A stretch of DNA of 64,000 nucleotides from Hoeflea sp. (lineage in GTDB: Bacteria; Pseudomonadota; Alphaproteobacteria; Rhizobiales; Rhizobiaceae). Every line of letters begins with the position of its first letter. Position 1 is the stretch's first letter. Location: positions 310,001-374,000 of the forward strand of contig JAHRFE010000028.1 in NCBI GenBank assembly GCA_019084245.1, written 5' to 3'. Of the stretch, positions 26,597-35,155 are shown in pieces. The position numbers and the translations under genes are program-made. The notes under the pieces are model-generated. The model worked only from the letters and a program-made list of their open reading frames with translations, made no database searches and was not told the origin of the DNA.

Positions 26597-27568
26597 TCAA
26601 CCGGCCGGGCGCGCCACGAAATTCGTTATCTCGGCGGTCAGTTCTTCGTCGTGGCCAAGCCAGAGATGACCGCCCGTGGGGAAGATCACAAGCCGCGCCG
26701 ACGGAATCCGTCCCGCAAGCAATTGCGCGGCCTGAGCCGTGCCGAACCGGTCATCCTCCGCCGAGACGATCAAGGCCGGCATCTCAATCCTTGACACGTC
26801 CATGCCGGAAGGAGCGCCCGCCATCTGGCCATCCTGGGCCATGCCTTGCAAGCGCTTGTGGATCGGCATCAACTCGTCCAGCACCAGATAGGCCCGTTCC
26901 CGCTCTGATGCGGGGACAGAGGCGAGAAGCGCCGGATCGGTCGCAAGCAGGGTGCCGATCAACTGGTCGGGCGCCCATGTCCGGGCGGCCCAGAACCAGC
27001 GGTCCGACGTCAGCAGTCTCTCCACGAAAAACTGCTGGAGCCGGGTGAATTCGACAGGATCACGGTTGCTGAGATTCATCGCCGGAACCAGGAGGATCAG
27101 ATGCGAGCACCGGTCGGGATGGCGGAGCGCGAAACTGGCGGCAGGCAATGCCCCGGCGGAACCGCCGACGATGGGGATCCTGTCGATGCCCAGATGATCG
27201 AGCAACTCCGCGAAGGCATCCGCCTGATGCTCAGGTGACGGGTCGTCCGGAAAGTCGCTGCGCAGATAGCCGAACCGCGAGGGCGCGACGACCTGAAATC
27301 CGCTGGCAATCAGTCCGCCCGCAAACCGCAGGCCCTGATCAAATCCGCCGCCGGTGCCGTGCACCATCAGCAAAGGCTCTCCGCGGCCCGCGACTGCATA
27401 TTCGAGCTGCCCGAACCGCGTTGTCACCAGGCTGCTTTTCCCGGTGATCCGCGCATTGGCGGCAGCCATGGCCTCGCCATAGGATCCCATGGCGTAACCG
27501 CCGCCAAACGCCGCCAAACTGAAGGCGGCGGCGGACCCAAGGACAAGACTGCGGCGAGACAAGGGCAT
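26597..27568 (-). CDS. Alpha/beta hydrolase with twin-arginine-like signal
   Basis: 323-residue alpha/beta hydrolase. The N-terminus LSRRSLVLGSAAAFSLAAFGGG resembles a Tat signal (twin arginine then a hydrophobic stretch), so a folded periplasmic enzyme is likely. The oxyanion HGTGGG is near residue 70, the nucleophile elbow GGSAGALP contains the catalytic Ser, the acid is probably in SAEDDRFG, and the His in GGHLWLGH near the C-terminus. I chose the ATG at 27568 because it begins the signal sequence. The substrate is unknown; the fold covers esterases, haloperoxidases and C-C hydrolases. It is the first gene of the yraN-gshB insertion. Confidence 0.85.
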   Translation of the reverse strand: MPLSRRSLVLGSAAAFSLAAFGGGYAMGSYGEAMAAANARITGKSSLVTTRFGQLEYAVAGRGEPLLMVHGTGGGFDQGLRFAGGLIASGFQVVAPSRFGYLRSDFPDDPSPEHQADAFAELLDHLGIDRIPIVGGSAGALPAASFALRHPDRCSHLILLVPAMNLSNRDPVEFTRLQQFFVERLLTSDRWFWAARTWAPDQLIGTLLATDPALLASVPASERERAYLVLDELMPIHKRLQGMAQDGQMAGAPSGMDVSRIEMPALIVSAEDDRFGTAQAAQLLAGRIPSARLVIFPTGGHLWLGHDEELTAEITNFVARPAG

Positions 27569-27657
27569 TATGGCGCCATCACATCCAAAAACGGCAGCAT
27601 AGCAGGGATCGGCAGGTTGGCCTTGATATCGCTCAAGGCGTGCGGCCTGCGCCGTGC

Positions 27658-29757
27658 TCACCAGCTGATCCTCAGACCGACCGTGCCCTGATGGGCGTCA
27701 AAGCCTTCGCGGAATTCGCCGTCATAGCGCGCGAAGATCTCCGCCCCGGCGGCAATGCGGTAGCGGGCCTCCCCGCCGAGATCGAGGCCGATGCGGCCTT
27801 CGGAGGCGCCGGTGACGGTGAGCGGCGCGCCGGGCGATGACGCCAGCACCACCGGCAAGAGACGTTCCTCGCCCGACAGCACGCCGACGATGCGGGCGCT
27901 GCCCAAAAGCTCGAGCCGGCCGCCGCCGTCGGTCTCGAAGGCCCGGGCGATGCCGAGCCCGGCGAAGGCGCGGGTGCGCTCCGAGGTGAAGGCGGGAGCG
28001 GACAGCGCCGCGCCGCCCGTGCCGGTGAAGGCGCTGGTCCTCAAGCTGGTGAAATCGAGGCCGGCCGAGGGCGTCAGCGTCACGCCGCCGAGGTCGAACC
28101 GGTAGCCCGCTTCCGCGGACAGGCCGAACACCGTCAGATCATAGGCCGCGGTGGAGACGCCGCCCAGCGTCTGGGTGGTTCGGGCCTCGCCCAGACCATA
28201 GCTGAGCCCGCCGCCGGCGAACCAGCGCCCGGCGTCGAACCGGGCCGAGACGCCGAACTGGGTCAGCTCGATGTCGCCGCTCTCGCCGACGGTGGACAGC
28301 GACACACCGGTGCGGCCGCGGTCGACGCCGAAACCGAGCGTCAGCCCGTTGGCGAAGCTGTAGGCGGCGCCGCCCGACAGTCCCCAGGCGGTGCGCCGGT
28401 CGCCCGGCGCCGCCCCTTGTGCGGCCGCCGACGCCGTGCTGCCGTAGCTCTCCAGCCAGCCGTGATAGCGAAAGCCCGCGTCATTAACGTTCGCCGCATC
28501 GCCGATCGCGCCGGTGGCGAGCCGGTCGACCGCGCCCGCCGCTTGGCTCTGTTGCGGTTCCTGTGCATAGGCGAGCGGCACTCCGCCCAGCGACACCGGC
28601 TGCTGCACGGCACCCTGCGCCATCAGCCTGCGCAGGAAGCGCGCATTCATGTCATAGCCGCCCGAGCGGACCGAGGCGTTGACCGTGCCGATAGCCTGCA
28701 CGATGCCGGCAATGTCCCAATGCTCGAAAATCAACCAGGTCTCGGTGCCGGTGATGGTTTCGAGGATATCGGAATGGGTGTTGAGATTGAACAGGGTCAG
28801 GTACGCGGGGAACGGGACGACCACGATGGCGTCGTCATTTTCGCATCCCGTCGGCGGCTGGTTGGTCGCCCCCGGCGTCGCGCAGAGGCCATAGTCGCCG
28901 GAGAAGACTCCGCCCGAGTTCGAGGCCCCTCCGTCGGGCAGGACGGTGGGTCCGGGGGCGCCGATTGGCGCGCTCATGCCCCCACCTGCGCTGCCGAACA
29001 CCACTGTGAGCGTCACTGTCGGAATCGGGTCAACCTGCGCCTGCCGGTCGATGACCGTATCGGTCGAGGTCAGGGCTTCGGTCCGCTCCACCAAAACCGG
29101 GTCGAACACCACCACCCCCGGCCCCCCGGCAGCGGTGACGGCCAGCCCGGCCCCGGTCAGCGCCGCCTGCGCCGCGGCGTCGCCGACCGCTCCCGCGACC
29201 GTCTGGTCAAAGATCACCCCGCCATTCAAAGTGCCGGTGATCCGCGTCTCGATTGCGTCGGTGCGGTCGGTGGCGTCCATCGTCGTCACCGTCTCGGTGC
29301 GAGAGGTTGTCTCGGCAAACCATGTGACAAAACAAGAGTCGCTTGCGATACCAGTGCCTTGAATACACCTGATAGGCGGACGGTACTCGGCGCCCGTGGA
29401 GTCCAGAAAGATGCGCGTATGGTCTTGCCGCGCCGCATCGAAGACCTGCTGCGCCGTCGGACCGCAGTCGGCATCGCCCGCCTCGCACAGCATCGCGTCG
29501 GCAATCAGCATCCGCCATTCCTGCGCCGTCGCTTCAGTGTAATCGCTGAAGCACTGCGTGCCCGGGGGCAAGGCGGTGCCGTCGAAATCGAAGCCTGGAC
29601 ATTGCGTCGGTTCGCGCTGCACGGCCTGCGCCTTGGCCTCGCCCATCCCCAGTCCGATGAGGCCGAGCGGCAGGGCGAGCGCCAGCGCCGGAAGGGCGGT
29701 GGCTGAAAGGGCAAGCGCCCTGTGTGTAAGGGCCCTGTGTGTCAGGAATGTCTTCAT
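27658..29757 (-). CDS. Autotransporter with cysteine-containing passenger and C-terminal beta-barrel
   Basis: 699-residue type V secretion protein. It has a signal peptide at about residues 1-44 (hydrophobic ALALSATALPALALALPLGLIGL, ending AKAQA). The passenger, at about 45-420, is rich in Gly/Ala/Thr. A C-terminal autotransporter barrel occupies about 430-699 with alternating strands and ends in the outer-membrane targeting residues ISW. The passenger has eight cysteines (53, 69, 91, 98, 131, 142, 292, 305), unusual for autotransporters, which normally avoid disulfides. Residues THRALTHRA in the signal come from a tandem duplication at DNA level. I do not recognise the passenger. A LuxR-type gene lies directly upstream on the same strand. 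Confidence 0.8.
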   Translation of the reverse strand: MKTFLTHRALTHRALALSATALPALALALPLGLIGLGMGEAKAQAVQREPTQCPGFDFDGTALPPGTQCFSDYTEATAQEWRMLIADAMLCEAGDADCGPTAQQVFDAARQDHTRIFLDSTGAEYRPPIRCIQGTGIASDSCFVTWFAETTSRTETVTTMDATDRTDAIETRITGTLNGGVIFDQTVAGAVGDAAAQAALTGAGLAVTAAGGPGVVVFDPVLVERTEALTSTDTVIDRQAQVDPIPTVTLTVVFGSAGGGMSAPIGAPGPTVLPDGGASNSGGVFSGDYGLCATPGATNQPPTGCENDDAIVVVPFPAYLTLFNLNTHSDILETITGTETWLIFEHWDIAGIVQAIGTVNASVRSGGYDMNARFLRRLMAQGAVQQPVSLGGVPLAYAQEPQQSQAAGAVDRLATGAIGDAANVNDAGFRYHGWLESYGSTASAAAQGAAPGDRRTAWGLSGGAAYSFANGLTLGFGVDRGRTGVSLSTVGESGDIELTQFGVSARFDAGRWFAGGGLSYGLGEARTTQTLGGVSTAAYDLTVFGLSAEAGYRFDLGGVTLTPSAGLDFTSLRTSAFTGTGGAALSAPAFTSERTRAFAGLGIARAFETDGGGRLELLGSARIVGVLSGEERLLPVVLASSPGAPLTVTGASEGRIGLDLGGEARYRIAAGAEIFARYDGEFREGFDAHQGTVGLRISW
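29717..29746. repeat. 15-bp tandem duplication inside the autotransporter signal sequence
   Basis: GCCCTGTGTGTAAGG (29717-29731) is followed immediately by GCCCTGTGTGTCAGG (29732-29746), differing at one base. It encodes the repeated five-residue unit in the signal peptide n-region and preserves the frame. Confidence 0.85.
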
Positions 29758-29865
29758 TGCCGCGCCGCCCCCGCACACCGACTCCATCGTGCAAAAGTGG
29801 CACAGCCCGTCCCGCCGGTGAACTATCCGATCAGATAGTCCGGCGGCGAAAACCGCCCGAATTCC

Positions 29866-30570
29866 TCACAAAATCCCGTCCAGCGCGCAGATCGCCACCG
29901 CTTCGGCCCGCGTTCGCACGCCGAGCAGGCGCTTGGCGTTCTCGATGTGATAATGCGCGGTTGCCGCGCTCAGCCCCAGTTCGCGCCCGATCCGGGCGTC
30001 GGTCATACCGCGCGCGGCAAGCCGCAGACAGGCGCGTTGCCGCTCGGTCAGGTCCGGCGCGGGCGGCATCCGCGCACCGAAGCCGGGTGCATCCTGGCAC
30101 CGGTCATGCACGGCGTGGGCAAGGGTGGCGAGCCAGGCCAGCGCGCCCACCTCCACGCTCACCGGCGTCAACGAGGCCAATGTGATCAGCCCCTGATAGC
30201 CGCCCGGCCCGTGGATCGGCACCGCCATCACCTCGACCCAGCCGAACTCCAGGGCGGCGTCAACGGTTGCCGCCCCGCCGGGATAGCCGCGCAGGACCGG
30301 CTCCGCCTCGCTCATCAGAAAGACGCCGCGGGTGGTGCGGGCATGGGCCACCACCGGATCGCTCAGAAACAGGCCGCGCTCGGCATAGGCGCGGTTCCAG
30401 GCCTCGGGCCAGGTGTTGAAATAGAACCGGTAGACCCGCGCGGTTGCAACCCCGACCCACCCCCCTGCCGCCACATGGGAAAAGCCCTGCGCCTCTGCCT
30501 CGGCCAGAAAGCGCGCCACGGCCGCCTCGGGATCGACGGCGGTGGAGATCGCGGTCAGGGCATCTCGCAT
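29866..30570 (-). CDS. LuxR solo with altered acyl-homoserine-lactone pocket
   Basis: 234-residue LuxR-type regulator: an N-terminal autoinducer-binding domain and a C-terminal LuxR helix-turn-helix (LTERQRACLRLAARGMTDARIGRELGLSAATAHYHI, region at about 173-210). Aligned to TraR, the ligand-contacting Trp57, Tyr61 and Asp70 are kept (Trp58, Tyr62, Asp71 here), but the Trp85 position is Met86, so a non-canonical ligand is likely. No luxI-type synthase is in the window. It lies 108 bp upstream of the autotransporter on the same strand, making that gene the obvious candidate target. Confidence 0.85.
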   Translation of the reverse strand: MRDALTAISTAVDPEAAVARFLAEAEAQGFSHVAAGGWVGVATARVYRFYFNTWPEAWNRAYAERGLFLSDPVVAHARTTRGVFLMSEAEPVLRGYPGGAATVDAALEFGWVEVMAVPIHGPGGYQGLITLASLTPVSVEVGALAWLATLAHAVHDRCQDAPGFGARMPPAPDLTERQRACLRLAARGMTDARIGRELGLSAATAHYHIENAKRLLGVRTRAEAVAICALDGIL

Positions 30571-30700
30571 CGGGGGCCTCGCTTAACGCTGAGGAAGCTC
30601 TTGTGAAAACCGTGCCAGAAGCATGACGCCGTGACAAGCCAGCGCGGCGCGGTCATACCGGCAGGTCGGTTTCTGCCGCTGACAGCCGGATGCCTGCCAT

Positions 30701-30940
30701 TCATCCGTCAGCGATCCGTCGGAAGACGGCTCGGCGGGCACGGCGGCCGGCGGGTCCAGATCCGGATGCCAGCCGCCAGGCTGCATCGAAGCGCGACCCC
30801 AGCCACTCAACCGTCAGATAGACCAGCCGGCTGCCTCGTCCGCCATGCAGCTCCATGAATTCGTCTTCCTCGCGCAGCGCATTTGCCCCGCGGGACGGCT
30901 CGAACGGCCGGCTGGTCGGGCCGATACTGTAGATCATCAT
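30701..30940 (-). CDS. Small hypothetical protein
   Basis: 79-residue reading frame with an ATGATG start and a strong ribosome site (AGGAGAGAGG) ending just before it. Its N-terminal half (MIYSIGPTSRPFEPSRG, then LREEDEFMELHGGRGSRLVYLTVEWLG) looks protein-like; the C-terminus is Arg/Ala-rich and less convincing. I do not recognise the family. It is divergent from the LysR gene and sits upstream of the LuxR solo. The ribosome site is the main support. Confidence 0.45.
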   Translation of the reverse strand: MMIYSIGPTSRPFEPSRGANALREEDEFMELHGGRGSRLVYLTVEWLGSRFDAAWRLASGSGPAGRRARRAVFRRIADG

Positions 30941-31046
30941 GGCCTCTCTCCTGTGCTCTCAAGCCCGCGCTAGGCGCGCTTGACCTCACCGCAATTTAAT
31001 GGCTCGCTGGGGCACACGAAATGAAACGGTTTGAAAGGATCTTTTC

Positions 31047-31871
31047 ATGGATGAAACGACAACCGGCTGGGACGATCTTCACCTGTTTCTTGCGGTGGCG
31101 CGGGAGGGCGGGTTGTCTCCGGCGGCGCGCACCACCGGACGCAGCCCGGCGACGCTCGGACGGCGCATGCTGGCGCTGGAGCGGTCGATGCGGCGCGAAC
31201 TGTTCGTCCGCCATGAGCGCGGTTATGAGCTGACCGCTGACGCGCGCGACCTCGTGGCGGAACTGACCGCAATCGAAGCCCGCATCACAAGGCTTACCGC
31301 GGCCCCTGGCGGCGCGGAGCGGCCGCTGGTCAAGGTCTCCGCCGGCACCTGGACCACCCTCGCCCTGCTCGAAAGGCTCGACGACTTCATAGGCACCCCC
31401 GCCGACATAAGGCTTCGTTTCGTGTCGTCGGAAGCCAGGCTCGACATCGCCCGGCGCGAGGTGGTCATCGGCATCCGCAACGCGCGGCCGACCGGAGACA
31501 GCCTGACCGGGCGGAGCCTGTCGCGCGTCGAGTTCGCACCTTATGCGAAAGACGGCGCCCCGGACCGCTGGATCAAGGTCATGGCCGACACGCCTTCGGC
31601 GCGCTGGCTCGACAGAAAAGTGGGCAATGACGCCGTCTGCGAGGTCAATTCCCCGCGCAACAGCCTCGATCTGGCGCTCAAGGGCAAGGGCATGGCGCTG
31701 CTGCCCACCTTCATCGGCGAGCGCCAGAGCGAACTCCGCCAAGTGGGCGCCACCATCCCCGAACTGGCCCACGATCGCTGGATCGTCACCCATCAGGACG
31801 ACCGGCATCTGCCCGAAGTCCGCCGCACCATCGACCGGTTGTGCCGCGCGCTGGATGACCGGTTCCGATAG
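31047..31871 (+). CDS. LysR-family transcriptional regulator
   Basis: 274-residue regulator. The N-terminal winged HTH is DDLHLFLAVAREGGLSPAARTTGRSPATLGRRMLALE (residues about 9-45), followed by a short type-2 periplasmic-binding-like effector domain ending near 270. It is slightly shorter than the usual 300 residues, and its effector half is closer to the LysR subgroup that lacks strong ligand motifs. AAGGA lies about nine bases before the ATG. No divergent metabolic gene adjoins it other than the small hypothetical frame, so its target is unclear. Confidence 0.88.
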   Translation: MDETTTGWDDLHLFLAVAREGGLSPAARTTGRSPATLGRRMLALERSMRRELFVRHERGYELTADARDLVAELTAIEARITRLTAAPGGAERPLVKVSAGTWTTLALLERLDDFIGTPADIRLRFVSSEARLDIARREVVIGIRNARPTGDSLTGRSLSRVEFAPYAKDGAPDRWIKVMADTPSARWLDRKVGNDAVCEVNSPRNSLDLALKGKGMALLPTFIGERQSELRQVGATIPELAHDRWIVTHQDDRHLPEVRRTIDRLCRALDDRFR

Positions 31872-31947
31872 GGACGTGGAGGCCGGTGGCAGGCAATGCC
31901 GGGATTGCGACCGCATTCGTCACTGACGCTGGCCACCCCGGGTCGGA

Positions 31948-32889
31948 TCAAGCCCGCGCAGCGCGGCCAGCTTCGTCCCAAACGCCCGACTGTCTCATGA
32001 ACTGGCCCGGCGGCACGCCGACATGGCGGCTGAAGGCCGTGCTGAAGGTGCTCGACGAGCTGTAGCCGATACGGCCCGCCACTTCATCAAGCGCCATGGT
32101 TTTGCCGCGCAGCAGGTCCTTGGCGATGGTCATGCGCCAGGCCACGAGATACTCCATTGGCCGCGCGCCGACCAGGCGGACGAAGCGGTCGAAAAAGGCC
32201 GACCGCGACATGCCCGCTGCATTTGCAAGCTCGGGAATCGTCCAGGCGCGCTCGACATCGCCATGCAGAAGGCGCAACGCGGCGGCGATCCGGGGGTCAG
32301 CGAGACCACGCAGCAGGCCCGGCTCCGCTTGCTGCGCGGGCGCTGCCCGCAGCGCTTCGATCAACAGGATTTCCACCAGACGCTCGAGAATGAGGTCACG
32401 GCCGATGTCCTCGCGCGCCGCCTCCTCGCCAACCAGCTGCACGAGGCTGGTCAGCCGGGGAGCGCCGCTGATGCGGATCATCCGCGGCAGCAGCGAGACC
32501 AGCAGACCGGCGTCGGGTGCGCCAAAGGAGAAATAGCCGCCGAACTGACGCATGTCGGGCGGTCCTTCCGTCCGCCCGTAGCGGATTTCCCGGTTCTGAG
32601 CCGACGCCGCTTTTGGGTCCACCGGCTGAATGCGCAGGGAGTGCGCGGCATCCACGCTGGACATGGTGAAAGCCGGCGTGGCCGGCAGCAGAACGAAATC
32701 GCCCGCCTCAAGGAACACCGGTTCCTCGCCGTCGACGGCCAGGCGGCATCGCCCCTCGGTCATGGCGCAAAACCCGGGCAGCCCGAACTCTTGATAGCGG
32801 ACCGTCCAGCTGCCGAGCCCGGTGATCCCCTTCGAGAACACCGCGCGGGGGCGCAGCAACTGTATCACCTGGGCGAGTGGATCTGTCAT
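31948..32889 (-). CDS. AraC-family regulator with cupin effector domain
   Basis: 313-residue regulator. Residues about 10-180 form an AraC-binding cupin-type sensor domain (GLGSWTVRYQEFGLPGFCAMTEGRCRL start, LEAGDFVLLPA core). The C-terminal double HTH spans about 200-300, with WTIPELANAAGMSRSAFFDRFVR and the typical second helix LDEVAGRIGYSSSSTFSTAFSRHVGVPP. It is divergent from an SDR oxidoreductase gene with a 99-bp intergenic region, the standard arrangement for a regulator and its target. Confidence 0.9.
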   Translation of the reverse strand: MTDPLAQVIQLLRPRAVFSKGITGLGSWTVRYQEFGLPGFCAMTEGRCRLAVDGEEPVFLEAGDFVLLPATPAFTMSSVDAAHSLRIQPVDPKAASAQNREIRYGRTEGPPDMRQFGGYFSFGAPDAGLLVSLLPRMIRISGAPRLTSLVQLVGEEAAREDIGRDLILERLVEILLIEALRAAPAQQAEPGLLRGLADPRIAAALRLLHGDVERAWTIPELANAAGMSRSAFFDRFVRLVGARPMEYLVAWRMTIAKDLLRGKTMALDEVAGRIGYSSSSTFSTAFSRHVGVPPGQFMRQSGVWDEAGRAARA

Positions 32890-32988
32890 TTCCGGACTCT
32901 TGCAAACAAAATCTGGATTTCAAGTTGATGATCGTCCTGATTATGCGCGGTAAATCGGTCCCGTCAACATCAAACACAGGAGAGACTC

Positions 32989-33732
32989 ATGACCACCGCC
33001 CTCATCACCGGCTGCTCGTCCGGCTACGGACTTGAAACCGCCCGCCACTTCCTCGCCCAAGGATGGAACGTCATCGCCACCATGCGTAGCCCGCGCCCGG
33101 ATCTGTTTGAGCCGTCCGATCGGCTGTGCATCCTTTCCCTCGACGTCACCAGCCCCGACAGCATCGCGGCGGCGATCGAGGCCGCCGGGCCGATCGATGT
33201 GCTGGTCAACAATGCCGGGATCGGCGTCGTCGGGGCCTTTGAAGCGACCCCAATGGCGCATGTGCGCAAAGTGTTCGAGACCAACACCTTTGGCGTGATG
33301 GCGATGGTGCAGGCGGCGATCCCGCAGATGCGCGCGCGCCGCTCGGGCGTCATCGTCAACGTGACCTCCAGCGTCACGCTCGCGCCGATGCCGCTGGCTG
33401 CCGCCTATACCGCCACCAAGCAGGCGATCGAGGGTTTTACAGGCTCGCTCGCCCACGAACTTGCCGCCTTCGATGTCCGCGTCAAGCTGGTGGAACCGGG
33501 CTATGCCCCGACGACGCGCTTTGCTGACAACACCGCCATTCCGGTCATGGACCTCATCCCCGAAGCCTATGCGGATTTCGCGGGCCCTGTTTTTGCGAAA
33601 TTTGCCAACCCGGGGCTGACGACAAGGGAAGCCGACGTGGCCGAGGCGGTGTGGCGGGCAGCCCACGACACCTCCGCCCGCCTGCGCTATCCGGCCGGCG
33701 CCGACGCCGTGGCGCTGGCAAAAGCCGGTTGA
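32989..33732 (+). CDS. Short-chain dehydrogenase/reductase
   Basis: 247-residue classical SDR. The NAD(P) loop is TGCSSGYG (residues 7-14), NNAG is at about 73-76, the catalytic Ser lies in VNVTSSV, and the YxxxK pair in YTATKQA near residue 142. The glycine loop variant (GCSSGYG) and the VEPGYAPT block place it near the oxidoreductases often annotated as YSIRK-free SDRs of unknown substrate. CAGGAGAG gives a strong ribosome site. Expression is probably controlled by the divergent AraC protein. Confidence 0.92.
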   Translation: MTTALITGCSSGYGLETARHFLAQGWNVIATMRSPRPDLFEPSDRLCILSLDVTSPDSIAAAIEAAGPIDVLVNNAGIGVVGAFEATPMAHVRKVFETNTFGVMAMVQAAIPQMRARRSGVIVNVTSSVTLAPMPLAAAYTATKQAIEGFTGSLAHELAAFDVRVKLVEPGYAPTTRFADNTAIPVMDLIPEAYADFAGPVFAKFANPGLTTREADVAEAVWRAAHDTSARLRYPAGADAVALAKAG

Positions 33733-33739
33733 CCAGACG

Positions 33740-33777
33740 GGCGCCGATCATCGGCTGCCGCCCATGATTGGCGCCCG
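33740..33777 (+). terminator. Hairpin terminator candidate after the SDR gene
   Basis: GGGCGCCGATCAT (33740-33752) pairs with ATGATTGGCGCCC (33765-33777) over 13 positions with one G-T wobble and a 12-base loop, starting eight bases after the stop. It is followed by GGGTTTC, a weak U-tract. Confidence 0.5.
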
Positions 33778-34188
33778 GGTTTCATTCCCTTCAGTGTTAT
33801 GCGTGAAACTTTCCGCTGATTCGCCGTCATGCATGAAACGCAACAAGGCCGGAGCCTTTGCACGGTTGACAACAAACCGGGAGTTCATTTTTATGCCTAT
33901 ATTGGTATTGGCATCGCACATCTCACGATGACCATGACCACTGCTTTGCGGCAGCACAGGTCTACATGCGCCGAACGTGCTCGGTTCGATCCAGGTGCGC
34001 CGGATATGTCGGCGCGTCGGTTTTCCTGTCCGGCCCCCACAAAGGGATACGATCATGGAACAAGCCAATCCCTCAGACTTGAGACGCTGCTCATGCCTGC
34101 AAACAGGGGATCGGGCCGCTGTTTCTGCTCTCAGTCACCTTGACCTGCGAGCCTCCGGCGACATGCCGGATACAAGAAAGGCAAAGAC
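33778..34188 (+). promoter_or_regulatory. Leader region of the OmpA-family gene
   Basis: About 410 bp with no clear full-length gene. TTGACA (33866-33871), 17 bases, then TTTTAT (33889-33894) form a plausible promoter reading toward the OmpA gene, giving a leader near 290 bases. Two similar octamer-like sequences, ATGCGTGAAAC and ATGCATGAAAC, lie at about 33799 and 33829. A 45-codon frame at 34055-34192 occupies the end of the leader and is listed separately. Confidence 0.45.
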
Positions 34189-34192
34189 ATGA
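34055..34192 (+). CDS. Possible 45-residue leader peptide overlapping the OmpA start
   Basis: ATG at 34055 has AAAGGGA about nine bases upstream, and the stop overlaps the next start (ATGA), which suggests translational coupling. The sequence (MEQANPSDLRRCSCLQTGDR at the start) matches nothing I recognise, and composition alone does not prove coding. An alternative is that it is chance and only the coupling geometry looks real. Confidence 0.3.
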   Translation: MEQANPSDLRRCSCLQTGDRAAVSALSHLDLRASGDMPDTRKAKT

Positions 34193-35103
34193 CGATCCTG
34201 CGCCCCCTGTTCGCCCTGTTGGTTGCCACCGGCCTGTCTGCACTCGTTACCCCCGTTGCGGCGCAGGACAACCTGACGCTGGTGATCGAACCCTATGCCG
34301 GTTCCGAGGAGCGCGTTCGCGAGCGGGTGACGGAGGCCTATGGCCGCACGGCGCGGATCCTCGGCTTCGAGGACGGCAAGGTGCTCGACGAACGCTTCGA
34401 GGGACGCGTGCTGCTCATGCGGTTTCGCAATCCCAAGGACCGCTCCACATTCGAGATCGCGACCAATTACAGGCAGGCGCTGGAGGCCCGCGGCTTTACC
34501 GTCGAATGGCAATGCGAAACCCGGGCGCTTTGCGGCAACGGCTCCGATGGCGGCTGGGTCAAGCGCAATGGCATGAATCTCGGCATCGGGCGCGATATCG
34601 ACTATTTCACCGGCCAGATGCCCTATGAAGGCGGAACGGTGTTCGTGTCCGTCGGGGTGGAGCGGTCCAACCACTATGTCCAGGTGCTTCAGTCCGATGC
34701 GATGGAGACCGGCCAGGTCCGCGTCCTGGATGCCGAGGCGATGGCCTCGTCCCTCGACGCGCAAGGCAAGATCACGGTCGAGAACATCTATTTCGATTTC
34801 GGCAAGGCAGACCTTCTGCCCGAATCCGACGAGGCCATCGCCGAGATCGCCCGTCTTCTGTCCGACCGGGCCGAGATCGGCCTTTATGTCGTGGGCCATA
34901 CCGACAGCATCGGCGGTTTCGAGGCGAACCTCTCGCTTGCCCGCGAAAGGGCCGCTTCAGTGGTCAGCGCGCTTGAAAGCCGGCACGGGGTGGCGGCGGG
35001 CCGGGCCGTTCCCGCCGGCGTCGGCCCGCTCGCCCCCGTCGCCAGCAACGCGACCGAAGCCGGCCGCGCGCTCAACCGCCGGGTCGAGATCGTTCTGCGA
35101 TAG
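34189..35103 (+). CDS. OmpA-family protein with N-terminal DUF4892-like domain
   Basis: 304-residue periplasmic/outer-membrane protein. A Sec signal peptide covers residues 1-25 (LFALLVATGLSALVTPVAAQ). Residues about 30-180 resemble the DUF4892 domain found on some OmpA-like proteins. The C-terminal OmpA domain (about 195-304) shows IYFDFGKADLLPES, the peptidoglycan-binding VVGHTDSIGG and LARERAASV, and ends NRRVEIVL. It probably anchors to peptidoglycan; there is no beta-barrel, so it is not a porin. It starts at an ATG overlapping the small leader frame and is followed 52 bp later by a histidine phosphatase gene. Confidence 0.85.
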   Translation: MTILRPLFALLVATGLSALVTPVAAQDNLTLVIEPYAGSEERVRERVTEAYGRTARILGFEDGKVLDERFEGRVLLMRFRNPKDRSTFEIATNYRQALEARGFTVEWQCETRALCGNGSDGGWVKRNGMNLGIGRDIDYFTGQMPYEGGTVFVSVGVERSNHYVQVLQSDAMETGQVRVLDAEAMASSLDAQGKITVENIYFDFGKADLLPESDEAIAEIARLLSDRAEIGLYVVGHTDSIGGFEANLSLARERAASVVSALESRHGVAAGRAVPAGVGPLAPVASNATEAGRALNRRVEIVLR

Positions 35104-35155
35104 GTCGGGGCTATTCGTCTTTCCTGACGTTGTTCGCGGCAAAAAGGAACACGAC

